From NCBI GenBank assembly GCA_035378845.1, contig DAOSUP010000029.1, forward strand, positions 1-13,316: a DNA stretch of 13,316 nucleotides, given 5' to 3'. Below the pieces are notes generated by a model. It had not been told where the DNA came from. It did no database searches and was given only the letters and a program-made list of their open reading frames with translations. The DNA is from JAKOUL01 sp035378845. GTDB taxonomy: Bacteria > Dictyoglomota > Dictyoglomia > Dictyoglomales > Dictyoglomaceae. Below are positions 7,082-13,316 of this stretch, one piece after another (the first letter of the stretch is position 1; each line of letters opens with the position of its first letter). The translations under genes and the position numbers were made by a program.

Positions 7082-8016
7082 TATATTCTAAAAATTCTGA
7101 AATTTTGTTTATCTATGATGCCCAGATGACTAATCCTAATGGTGACCCTGATGATGAAAATAAACCAAGAATGGACTATGAAAAAGAAGTAAATTTAGTA
7201 TCAGATGTAAGACTCAAGAGATATATCAGAGATTACTTAGAAAGTAAAGGTTATGAAATCTTTATAACAAAAGTAGAGGGAGAAACTGTAAATGCTACAG
7301 AACGATTAGAGAAACTTCTAAATAAAGAAAAGTTAAAGAACCTATCTAAAGAAGACATAGACAAGGTCCTTGAAAAATTAATTGATGTTAGATTGTTTGG
7401 AGCTACAATGCCATTAAAAGCTCAAGAAGGAGAAAAGGGTGCAAGTTCAACATTTACTGGACCAGTACAATTTACTTGGGGGTATTCATTAAATAAAGTT
7501 GAATTAGTAACTTCAAGTTCTATTACTTCCACATTTTCAGGTAGAGATCAAGGAGGAAAAGGAGAATATGGAACTATTGGGAAAGATTGGAGATTATACT
7601 ATTCTCTAATTGCCTTTTATGGAATAGTAAGTGGGTATAGAGCTCAGTACACAAGGTTATCAGAAGATGATGTAAAACTTCTTGATGAAGCATTAATTCA
7701 AGCTATTCCTCAGATGGCATCTACAAGGAGTAAAATTGGACAGAAGCCAAGACTACTTCTCAGAGTTGAATATAAAGATAGTAATACATTTTTAGGAGAT
7801 ATGAGAGGAAAGATATTATTAGACAAAGAAGAAGGTTTAAGAGATATCAAAGATTTTGAACTTGATTTGTCAAACCTTGTAAGATTTCTTGAAGAAAATC
7901 AGCGAAATATAGAAAAAATATATCTATTTGAAGATGTAGAACTAAGGATAAAAGATGGATCCCTATTTGAACAGTTGCAAAAAAGCTTTAATTCAAAAAT
8001 TGAGAAATTAGCTTAG
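7078..8016 (+). CDS. cas7: Cascade backbone subunit Cas7 (Csh2 family)
   Basis: Cas7 polymerises along the crRNA spacer to form the Cascade backbone. The 312-residue protein shows the typical N-terminus of the Csh2 branch: an RRM-like first strand (SEILFIYDAQ), then NPNGDPDDENKPRMD (about residues 19-33) and LVSDVRLKRYIRDYL. A central segment, LFGATMPLKAQEGEKG followed by TGPVQFTWGYS, is also characteristic of Cas7/Csh2. The ATG overlaps the cas8b stop as ATGA and follows GGGGGAGA (7063-7070), so translation is coupled. The motif content makes this one of the safest calls in the operon. Confidence 0.96.
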   Translation: MIYSKNSEILFIYDAQMTNPNGDPDDENKPRMDYEKEVNLVSDVRLKRYIRDYLESKGYEIFITKVEGETVNATERLEKLLNKEKLKNLSKEDIDKVLEKLIDVRLFGATMPLKAQEGEKGASSTFTGPVQFTWGYSLNKVELVTSSSITSTFSGRDQGGKGEYGTIGKDWRLYYSLIAFYGIVSGYRAQYTRLSEDDVKLLDEALIQAIPQMASTRSKIGQKPRLLLRVEYKDSNTFLGDMRGKILLDKEEGLRDIKDFELDLSNLVRFLEENQRNIEKIYLFEDVELRIKDGSLFEQLQKSFNSKIEKLA

Positions 8017-8032
8017 TATTCTGGTGATATAT

Positions 8033-8788
8033 ATGGAAGTATTAGTATTTGACTTATTAGGTAAAATGGCTCACTTTAGAAAATACTATACTAATTCCTC
8101 CTCTCTTTCCTACTATTTTCCTCCGAGGACTACAATAACAGGAATACTTGCAGGTATAATTGGCTTGGAAAGAGACTTATACTATGAGCAATTTTCTGAA
8201 GAAAATTGTAAAATAGGTATCTCTATAAAATCTTCTCTTCGGAAAAAAATTAATATGGTTAATTACATTTGGGCTGAAAACTTGAAAGATATAAATTTAA
8301 GTAAAAAGCAACATACACAAATCCCATTAGAAATAATACTTCCTGAAGATTACAAGCATCTCCTAATATACAGAATTTTTTTTGCCCATAAAGATGAAAG
8401 AGAGTTTGAGAAAGTAAAAGAAAAAATTGTAAATGAAAAAGTATGCTTTCCACCATACCTTGGAATTAGTGAGTTTATTGGGAAAATCAATTATGTATAT
8501 CTTGGCAAAGCAGAAGAAAAATATTTTGATAACATTGTAGAAATAAATTCTGTAGTTAATGTAGAGTATATCAAAAATAACGAATGTAATGTGGAACCCT
8601 ACGAAAATTCTCTTTATATTAAAGAATTAATGCCCTTTTCTTTTGACAAAAACAGACAATTAAGAAACTCGCCTAAGGAATTTATTGGAGAGATCAGGAA
8701 TGGAAAAATAAAACTTAAAGGACATGGAAAGGCATACTTTATTAGGGAATTAAACGAAAATATACTCTTTATGGAAGATGAAGTATGA
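8033..8788 (+). CDS. cas5: Cascade subunit Cas5 (type I-B, Cas5h)
   Basis: Cas5 binds the 5' repeat handle of crRNA and joins Cas8b to the Cas7 backbone. The N-terminus fits Cas5h: a strand (MEVLVFDLLG), the AHFRKYYTNSSSLSYYFPPRTT segment and TGILAGIIGLERD. The ATG at 8033 is preferred, giving 251 residues: GGTGAT (8023-8028) lies 4 nt upstream and the family usually begins at this strand. An in-frame GTG at 8024, within that site, would add three residues. The end overlaps cas3 as ATGA (8785-8788). No catalytic residues are expected, since crRNA cutting here belongs to Cas6. Confidence 0.93.
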   Translation: MEVLVFDLLGKMAHFRKYYTNSSSLSYYFPPRTTITGILAGIIGLERDLYYEQFSEENCKIGISIKSSLRKKINMVNYIWAENLKDINLSKKQHTQIPLEIILPEDYKHLLIYRIFFAHKDEREFEKVKEKIVNEKVCFPPYLGISEFIGKINYVYLGKAEEKYFDNIVEINSVVNVEYIKNNECNVEPYENSLYIKELMPFSFDKNRQLRNSPKEFIGEIRNGKIKLKGHGKAYFIRELNENILFMEDEV

Positions 8789-11178
8789 CTTTCTATTCTC
8801 ATCTTGAAGAGAAAATTTTACTTAAAGATCATTTATATGAGGTAGGAAAAAGAGCAAAAGAATACTTTTTCTTTGATACTAATAATAATCTAAAAAATAT
8901 TGCATATTATGTAGGCTTAACTCATGATATTGGGAAATATAGCACCTATTTTCAAGATAGATTATTCAAGAGAAAAAATTGGGGAAAACTTGCTAATCAT
9001 GCCTTTCTTTCTTCTCTATACTCCTTTTTTGTGGTAAATAATAACCTTGAACAGTCTAATCTGAGGGAGGAGTTAAAAGAATTCCTCCCTCTCATCTCTC
9101 TATATGCTGTATTTCATCATCATACTGATCTTACCTCTCTTAATAATATTGAGAATCATGTTATTGATGAGACTCATAAAAATATTTTGATAGAGCAATT
9201 AAAAGATTTACAGAAAAACTCAAATATCATAAATGAGGAATTGAGTGAGCTTGATCTCCCACAAATAGAAGAATTTATAAATAATATAGATAGTATTATA
9301 GATTCTATCAGGCATCTTAAATATAAATTTGAAAATAAATTAGATGATAAGAAAAGAGAGGAATTCTCAATATTACTTTTAGCTTTATTTTCCGCTCTTA
9401 TAGATGCAGATAAAAAGGCAGCAGGAAGAATTCAGGATATAGATAGAAAAGATATTCCATGGGATATAGTAGATAACTATAAAAAGAGATCTTTTTCTAA
9501 TAATGAGACCATCCCCATCAATCTCCTTAGAGAAGAAATATATAATATTGTAAATAAAAAAGTGGATTTAATAGACTTAAATACTAATAGATTATTTACT
9601 TTTACTGCTCCGACAGGTTCTGGAAAAACCCTTACTGGATTTTCTTTTGCAGTTAAGTTAAGAAACAAAATAAAAGAGACATGGGGATATTCACCTAGAA
9701 TTATTTATTCCCTACCTTTTATATCTATTGTTGATCAGAATTATAAAGTGTTAGAAGAAGTACTTTCGCAGATTGAAGATTTTACTGGGAACAAATCTGC
9801 TTATATAATTGCTCACCATCATTTGTCTAACATAGAATATGAAGAGGGGGATGAACTGAAAGAAATTGAGACAGCATCTTCATTAATTGAATCTTGGGAT
9901 TCTGAAGTAATTGTGACTACATTTGTACAATTACTTCATACTATAATTGGGTTTAAAAATAGTTTTTTAAAGAAATACCACAATATCGCAAGAAGTATTA
10001 TTATTCTTGATGAGGTTCAAAACATACCTATTGACTATTGGACTTTAGTTAAGAATGTTTTTGAACTTTTATCTAAATATTTAGGTTGTTATATCTTACT
10101 TATGACTGCAACACGAACATTAATTTTTTCTCAAGAAGAGTGTATAGAATTATTAGATAACAAAGAAAAGTATTTTAAAGGCTTAAGCAGGACAATATTA
10201 AGACCATTAGTTAAAAATACAAGAACTTTGGAAGAATTAGTTCCTTGGTTTATTAAGCATTACGAAGGCAACAAATCATATTTGATTGTTTTAAATACTA
10301 TTAATTCTTCTGTAGAGCTATATAAAGCATTAAGAAAGTATGAAATACCTAACTTAAATTATCTATCTGCCAATTTAATTCCTTTAGATAAACTTAATGT
10401 GATTGAGAAAATAAAAAAAGATTTAAATTCTAACAAAAATCCAGTCTTAGTTTCAACACAAGTAGTTGAAGCAGGTGTAGATTTAGATTTTGACACAGTA
10501 ATAAGAGATTTAGGACCTTTAGATTCTATAGTACAGGTCTCAGGAAGATGTAACAGAAATTTCAGAAGAGGGGAAGAAAAAGGTGAAGTCTACATCTTCT
10601 CTCTAAAAGATACAAATGAAAGAAATTATGCAAACCAAGTATATTTAGAAATGCTTCCCTCAATATCTGGAGAAATCTTGAGAGAGATAGAAAATAAAAA
10701 TGGTACTTTAAAAGAATCAGAATTTCTTGAATTAGTAGAGAGGTATTTTCTAAAAGTTAAGGAGGTAAAATCTTCTGAAAAATCTAAAGCAATATATGAT
10801 TCTCTTCTTTGTCTACGATTTTGGGATAAAGATTTTAAATCAGTCAGTGATTTTAAACTTATAGAGGAGAAGGGAATAATTTACTCAGTGTTTATTGAAA
10901 AGGACGATAATGCTAAAAAAATTTGGAGTAAATATATGGAAATAACAAATGACAGTACACTAAAAAACTGGGAAAAAAGAAGAAAATTTTTAAACATAAA
11001 GAAAGATTTTGAAAATTACATAGTAAATATTAGGGTAACTAAAAATATAGATAAGATTTTTAACCTGATATTTGAAAAAGATCTTGGATATGTTTCTTTC
11101 AAAGATGTTCCTAAATTTTATGATTCAGAAACAGGGTTCAAGAAAGGTATTGATGGAGTAAGTGCTTTATTTATCTGA
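8785..11178 (+). CDS. cas3: CRISPR helicase-nuclease Cas3 (HD domain fused to SF2 helicase)
   Basis: Cas3 is recruited to Cascade-bound DNA, then unwinds and degrades it. The HD nuclease occupies about residues 1-215, with metal-ligand candidates H47-D48 (THDIGKY), H72 (NHAF), H111-H113 (FHHHTD) and D207 (DADKKAAGR). The helicase follows: Walker A APTGSGKT at 275-282, the DEAH-like box DEVQ at 409-412, the MTATR motif III, and motif VI VQVSGRCNRN with R588 and R591. All key residues appear present, so both activities should be intact. The single fused HD-helicase chain of 797 residues is normal for I-B. There is no strong Shine-Dalgarno, only GGAAG upstream; translation probably depends on coupling through the ATGA overlap with cas5. 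Confidence 0.97.
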   Translation: MTFYSHLEEKILLKDHLYEVGKRAKEYFFFDTNNNLKNIAYYVGLTHDIGKYSTYFQDRLFKRKNWGKLANHAFLSSLYSFFVVNNNLEQSNLREELKEFLPLISLYAVFHHHTDLTSLNNIENHVIDETHKNILIEQLKDLQKNSNIINEELSELDLPQIEEFINNIDSIIDSIRHLKYKFENKLDDKKREEFSILLLALFSALIDADKKAAGRIQDIDRKDIPWDIVDNYKKRSFSNNETIPINLLREEIYNIVNKKVDLIDLNTNRLFTFTAPTGSGKTLTGFSFAVKLRNKIKETWGYSPRIIYSLPFISIVDQNYKVLEEVLSQIEDFTGNKSAYIIAHHHLSNIEYEEGDELKEIETASSLIESWDSEVIVTTFVQLLHTIIGFKNSFLKKYHNIARSIIILDEVQNIPIDYWTLVKNVFELLSKYLGCYILLMTATRTLIFSQEECIELLDNKEKYFKGLSRTILRPLVKNTRTLEELVPWFIKHYEGNKSYLIVLNTINSSVELYKALRKYEIPNLNYLSANLIPLDKLNVIEKIKKDLNSNKNPVLVSTQVVEAGVDLDFDTVIRDLGPLDSIVQVSGRCNRNFRRGEEKGEVYIFSLKDTNERNYANQVYLEMLPSISGEILREIENKNGTLKESEFLELVERYFLKVKEVKSSEKSKAIYDSLLCLRFWDKDFKSVSDFKLIEEKGIIYSVFIEKDDNAKKIWSKYMEITNDSTLKNWEKRRKFLNIKKDFENYIVNIRVTKNIDKIFNLIFEKDLGYVSFKDVPKFYDSETGFKKGIDGVSALFI

Positions 11179-11674
11179 AATGAAAAACATTAATGGCACA
11201 TTAATAGCATGTTATTATGCTTGTAAAAGGGAACTCTGGTATACAGCACATGAAATATTACCAGATCAGGATAACAATTTTTTGGAACTTGGGAGACTCA
11301 CAGAAGAGAGTTCATACGAAGAAGAGGGAAAGGGTTTTTTATTGGGAGATATAAAGATTGACCTAATTAAAAAAGAAAGGGATACTTTGATAATAGGAGA
11401 AATCAAAAAATCTTCAAGGTCAGAAAAAACAGGTATTATGCAACTTTATTTTTATATCATGCAGCTCAAGAGTAAAGGAATTATAGCCAAAGGGGAAGTT
11501 TTATTCCCTAAAGAGAAAAGAAAAATCCAAATAGAGCTTACTTCAGAGATTGAAAACGAATTAAATGGTGCTATGAACAAAATTCAAGAAATTATAGAAC
11601 AAGAAATACCTCCTCCAAGGACAAAGATACCTTATTGTACCCACTGTGCTTATAAGGAGTTTTGCTGGTCATGA
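11162..11674 (+). CDS. cas4: CRISPR adaptation nuclease Cas4 (RecB-like, iron-sulfur)
   Basis: Cas4 trims prespacers and selects PAM ends together with Cas1-Cas2. Numbering from the GTG at 11162, the four cluster cysteines are C21 (YYACKRELW) and C159, C162 and C168 (YCTHCAYKEFCW). RecB-like nuclease residues include D67, E80 and K82 in GEIKKSS, and Q94 in QLYFY. Start choice is uncertain: GTG 11162 has GGAG (11154-11157) 4 nt upstream and lies inside cas3, while ATG 11180, one base after the cas3 stop, gives the family's usual short lead before INGTLI but has no Shine-Dalgarno site. The end overlaps cas1 as ATGA at 11671-11674. At 165-170 residues the protein is full length. Confidence 0.95.
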   Translation: MLYLSEMKNINGTLIACYYACKRELWYTAHEILPDQDNNFLELGRLTEESSYEEEGKGFLLGDIKIDLIKKERDTLIIGEIKKSSRSEKTGIMQLYFYIMQLKSKGIIAKGEVLFPKEKRKIQIELTSEIENELNGAMNKIQEIIEQEIPPPRTKIPYCTHCAYKEFCWS

Positions 11675-12666
11675 GTGAAAGTATATATATTTTTACAAGT
11701 GGAGAGATAAAAAGAAAACATAATACCATCTACTTTGAAACTTCAGATGGTACAAAAAAGTATTTACCTATAGAGAATGTAAGAGACATACACTTTTTTG
11801 GAGAAGTAACATTAAACAAAGAATTATTAGAATTCATATCTCGGAAAGAAATAATATTACACTTTTATAACTATTACGAATACTATACAGGAAGTTTTTA
11901 TCCAAGAGAACACTATAATTCAGGCTATATGATACTGAAACAAGCAGAGCATTATCTAAATAAAGAAAAAAGGCTTGAACTTGCCAAAAGTTTTGTTAAT
12001 GGAGCAGCAGAAAACATTAAAAAAGTACTCTCTTACTACATTGCGAGAGAAAAAGAATCCCTAAAAGATATCTTAGAAAGAATAGAATCTCTACAGCAAA
12101 ATATTGATCTCCAAGAAGATGTGGAAGCTGTCATGGGCATAGAAGGGAATATCAGAGACACTTACTACTCTGCTTTCAATAAGATTGTAGACAATGAAGA
12201 ATTCAAAATGGAAGAAAGGACTAAAAGACCTCCTACAAACTGCATGAATGCTCTTATAAGTTTTGGAAACTCTTTAATGTATACCACCATACTATCAGAA
12301 ATATATAAAACTCATTTAGATCCAAGAATTGGTTATCTTCATACTACAAACTTTCGGAGATTTAGTCTAAATTTAGATATTGCAGAGATCTTTAAACCCA
12401 TAATTATAGATAGAATAATTTTTTCTATGGTAAATAAAAGAGAAATATCAGAAAAAGATTTTGAAGAAAAGCTTCAAGGAATATATTTAAAAGAAAAAGG
12501 TATGAAACTTTTTATCCAAAATTTTGAAGAAAAAATGAAAACCACCATACAATATAAAAACTTAGGGAAAGTATCCTATAGAAGACTTATAAGAGTTGAA
12601 CTTTACAAGCTTGAGAAACATTTAATTGGAGAGGAAAAATACAAACCATATATATCATCCTGGTAA
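11671..12666 (+). CDS. cas1: CRISPR integrase Cas1 (type I-B)
   Basis: Cas1 is the metal-dependent integrase that, with Cas2, inserts new spacers at the leader end of the array. The 331-residue protein has an N-terminal beta domain (about 1-80) and a helical catalytic domain. Metal-binding residues are E158 in GIEGNIRDTYY, H224 in GYLHTTNFRRFSLNLD and E239 in AEIFKP, with D236 nearby; all are intact. RPPTNCMNALISFGNSLMY is also typical of Cas1. ATG 11671 is chosen because AAGGAG (11654-11659) lies 11 nt upstream and the ATGA overlap with cas4 couples them. A TTG at 11662 in the same frame would be only 2 nt from that site. Confidence 0.97.
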   Translation: MSESIYIFTSGEIKRKHNTIYFETSDGTKKYLPIENVRDIHFFGEVTLNKELLEFISRKEIILHFYNYYEYYTGSFYPREHYNSGYMILKQAEHYLNKEKRLELAKSFVNGAAENIKKVLSYYIAREKESLKDILERIESLQQNIDLQEDVEAVMGIEGNIRDTYYSAFNKIVDNEEFKMEERTKRPPTNCMNALISFGNSLMYTTILSEIYKTHLDPRIGYLHTTNFRRFSLNLDIAEIFKPIIIDRIIFSMVNKREISEKDFEEKLQGIYLKEKGMKLFIQNFEEKMKTTIQYKNLGKVSYRRLIRVELYKLEKHLIGEEKYKPYISSW

Positions 12667-12669
12667 CAG

Positions 12670-12933
12670 ATGTATATAATAATGGTTTACGACATAAACC
12701 AAAAGAGAGTAAATAAAGTCCTAAATATAGGAAGAAAATATTTGGAATGGATACAAAATTCAGTCCTTGAAGGAGAAATTACCGAAGCAAAATTTGAAAG
12801 ATTAAAAAGAGAAATTGAACTTGTAGTAGATGAAGATGAAGATTCTGTAATATTTTATATCATGCGTACCACAAAATATTCTGAAAGACAAATTATTGGA
12901 ATAGAAAAAAATAAAAGAGATACAATAATATAG
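12670..12933 (+). CDS. cas2: CRISPR adaptation protein Cas2
   Basis: Cas2 forms the dimeric centre of the Cas1-Cas2 integration complex. The 87-residue protein has the ferredoxin-like fold signature, with strand MYIIMVYDI and conserved D8, then KVLNIGRKYLEWIQNSVLEGEIT. The sequence SVIFYIM is the later strand. Size and position after cas1 are standard. The ATG at 12670 is 3 nt after the cas1 stop and lacks a Shine-Dalgarno site, so translation probably depends on reinitiation. It is the last cas gene; the leader begins directly after it, and I see no intrinsic terminator in between. Confidence 0.96.
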   Translation: MYIIMVYDINQKRVNKVLNIGRKYLEWIQNSVLEGEITEAKFERLKREIELVVDEDEDSVIFYIMRTTKYSERQIIGIEKNKRDTII

Positions 12934-12983
12934 AATTCTCCTACATTACTTGAGATTGACAGAAAATATAACAAAAACTTTAG

Positions 12984-13074
12984 GCTTAAATCAAAAGAAA
13001 ATTAAGCATTTATCTTTAGCATATATATTTTTCAAAGTTTTCTTTTAGAAAAGACTGAAGCAATAAAGATAAAT
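12984..13074. repeat. Cluster of dyad symmetries in the leader
   Basis: Three inverted repeats lie together. GCTTAA (12984-12989) pairs with TTAAGC (13002-13007). ATTTATCTTTA (13008-13018) pairs perfectly over 11 bp with TAAAGATAAAT (13064-13074). Inside that loop, AGTTTTC (13036-13042) pairs with GAAAAGACT (13048-13056) with a 2-nt bulge. The first two abut exactly. No U-tract follows, so they do not look like a terminator; they may be protein-binding sites. AT-rich DNA produces such dyads by chance, although the 11-bp perfect arm is notable. Confidence 0.45.
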
Positions 13075-13188
13075 AGGATATTTGAAAATCATTTAGCTTT
13101 ATTCTTAAAAACTTATTTTCCTGTCAACCATTAATAACCCCAAAACCATGGGAGACCGACAAGCCACTAAAAATTTTTCCTATACCTA

Positions 13189-13218
13189 TTGTATGCTACA
13201 TTCCTTTTATGATATACT
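13189..13218 (+). promoter_or_regulatory. Candidate leader promoter for pre-crRNA
   Basis: TATACT at 13213-13218 matches the -10 consensus at five of six bases. TTGTAT at 13189-13194 keeps the TTG of the -35 with an 18-bp spacer. Transcription would start near 13225, about 62 bp before the first repeat, directed into the array. The -10 lies in the loop of the dyad at 13193-13238. Confidence 0.45.
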
Positions 13219-13238
13219 TTCTCAAGAGGGTGTAGCAT
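13193..13238. repeat. Inverted repeat spanning the leader promoter and pseudo-repeat
   Basis: ATGCTACA (13193-13200) is the exact reverse complement of TGTAGCAT (13231-13238). As RNA the pairing extends to 11 pairs (13193-13203 with 13228-13238) using two G-U pairs. The right arm is the 5' part of the degenerate CRISPR repeat, and the loop contains the candidate -10 box. Confidence 0.5.
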
Positions 13239-13257
13239 TCCTATAAGGGCTAAAAAT
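13228..13257 (+). repeat. Degenerate CRISPR repeat inside the leader
   Basis: Aligned without gaps to the true repeat at 13287-13316, this 30-bp stretch matches at 22 positions, including a perfect ten-base core CCTATAAGGG (13240-13249) and TGTAGC at the 5' side. The 3' handle is eroded (CTAAAAAT against ATTGAAAC). It starts 59 bp before the first true repeat, leaving a 29-bp pseudo-spacer. A weaker copy of the 5' half (TGTAGTATTC, 13262-13271) lies between them. Confidence 0.7.
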
Positions 13258-13286
13258 TGAGTGTAGTATTCATGCGAGGTCGGCGT

Positions 13287-13316
13287 GTTTGTAGCTTACC
13301 TATAAGGGATTGAAAC
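13287..13316 (+). CRISPR. First (leader-proximal) repeat of a type I-B CRISPR array, cut by the window edge
   Basis: A 30-bp unit begins GTTTGTAGCTTACC and ends AAGGGATTGAAAC at the last base of the window. The length, the GTTT start and the ATTGAAAC end (the usual 8-nt crRNA handle) are typical of subtype I-B repeats in thermophilic bacteria and archaea. It lies downstream of cas1-cas2 and a leader, in the orientation that gives crRNA from the + strand. Only one repeat is visible; the array is inferred to continue to the right. Confidence 0.85.

Larger units (their letters stand above)
12934..13286 (+). promoter_or_regulatory. CRISPR leader
   Basis: This 353-bp AT-rich stretch without a credible ORF joins cas2 to the first repeat, the usual place of the leader that directs array transcription and spacer integration. 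It is not uniform. The first half holds nested dyad symmetries (12984-13074). A more G+C-rich block (about 13130-13165, with CCTGTCAACC and GAGACCGACAAG) resembles conserved blocks I recall from other thermophile leaders. The last 100 bp hold a candidate promoter and a degenerate copy of the repeat. No U-tract hairpin follows cas2, so read-through of cas transcripts into the array is possible. Confidence 0.8.

Noticed and set aside
12934..13286. A small coding gene in the leader
   Set aside because: No ORF with a start, ribosome-binding site and meaningful length exists on either strand.
1..13316. Insertion sequences, transposase fragments, tRNA or rRNA genes
   Set aside because: No transposase motifs, flanking terminal inverted repeats or recognisable tRNA/rRNA segments were seen.

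Overview
The window is AT-rich bacterial DNA with tightly packed genes, strong Shine-Dalgarno sites and many stop/start overlaps. Family-level resemblances suggest a thermophilic, polysaccharide-degrading bacterium, and a Dictyoglomus-like organism fits best. That assignment is inferred from gene content, base composition and the style of the CRISPR repeat; no search was run.

Left part (about 1-4026), carbohydrate metabolism. A zinc-dependent alcohol dehydrogenase overlaps a GH26 beta-mannanase-like gene that lacks a signal peptide. A GH12 endoglucanase-like gene with a clear signal peptide follows, behind its own extended -10 promoter. A perfect 9-bp hairpin separates the GH12 gene from a convergent creatininase-family amidohydrolase on the minus strand.

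Right part (about 4100-13316), a complete subtype I-B CRISPR-Cas locus on the + strand: cas6, a 42-codon ORF of unknown function, cas8b (Csh1/TM1802 type), cas7 (Csh2), cas5, cas3 (HD nuclease plus helicase), cas4, cas1 and cas2. A 353-bp leader follows, and the first complete 30-bp CRISPR repeat ends exactly at the window edge, so the spacers lie outside. Most junctions overlap or nearly touch, indicating one operon. Cas6 would cut pre-crRNA. Cas8b, Cas7, Cas5 and a small subunit would form Cascade. Cas3 would degrade bound DNA. Cas4-Cas1-Cas2 would acquire spacers.

Three points stand out. (1) A near-perfect internal Shine-Dalgarno and in-frame ATG in cas8b would produce a separate 139-residue small subunit (Cas11b). 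(2) An unrecognised basic 42-residue ORF with a strong ribosome-binding site sits between cas6 and cas8b. (3) The leader carries a degenerate copy of the CRISPR repeat (22 of 30 positions) 59 bp upstream of the first true repeat, just downstream of a plausible leader promoter, along with several dyad symmetries.
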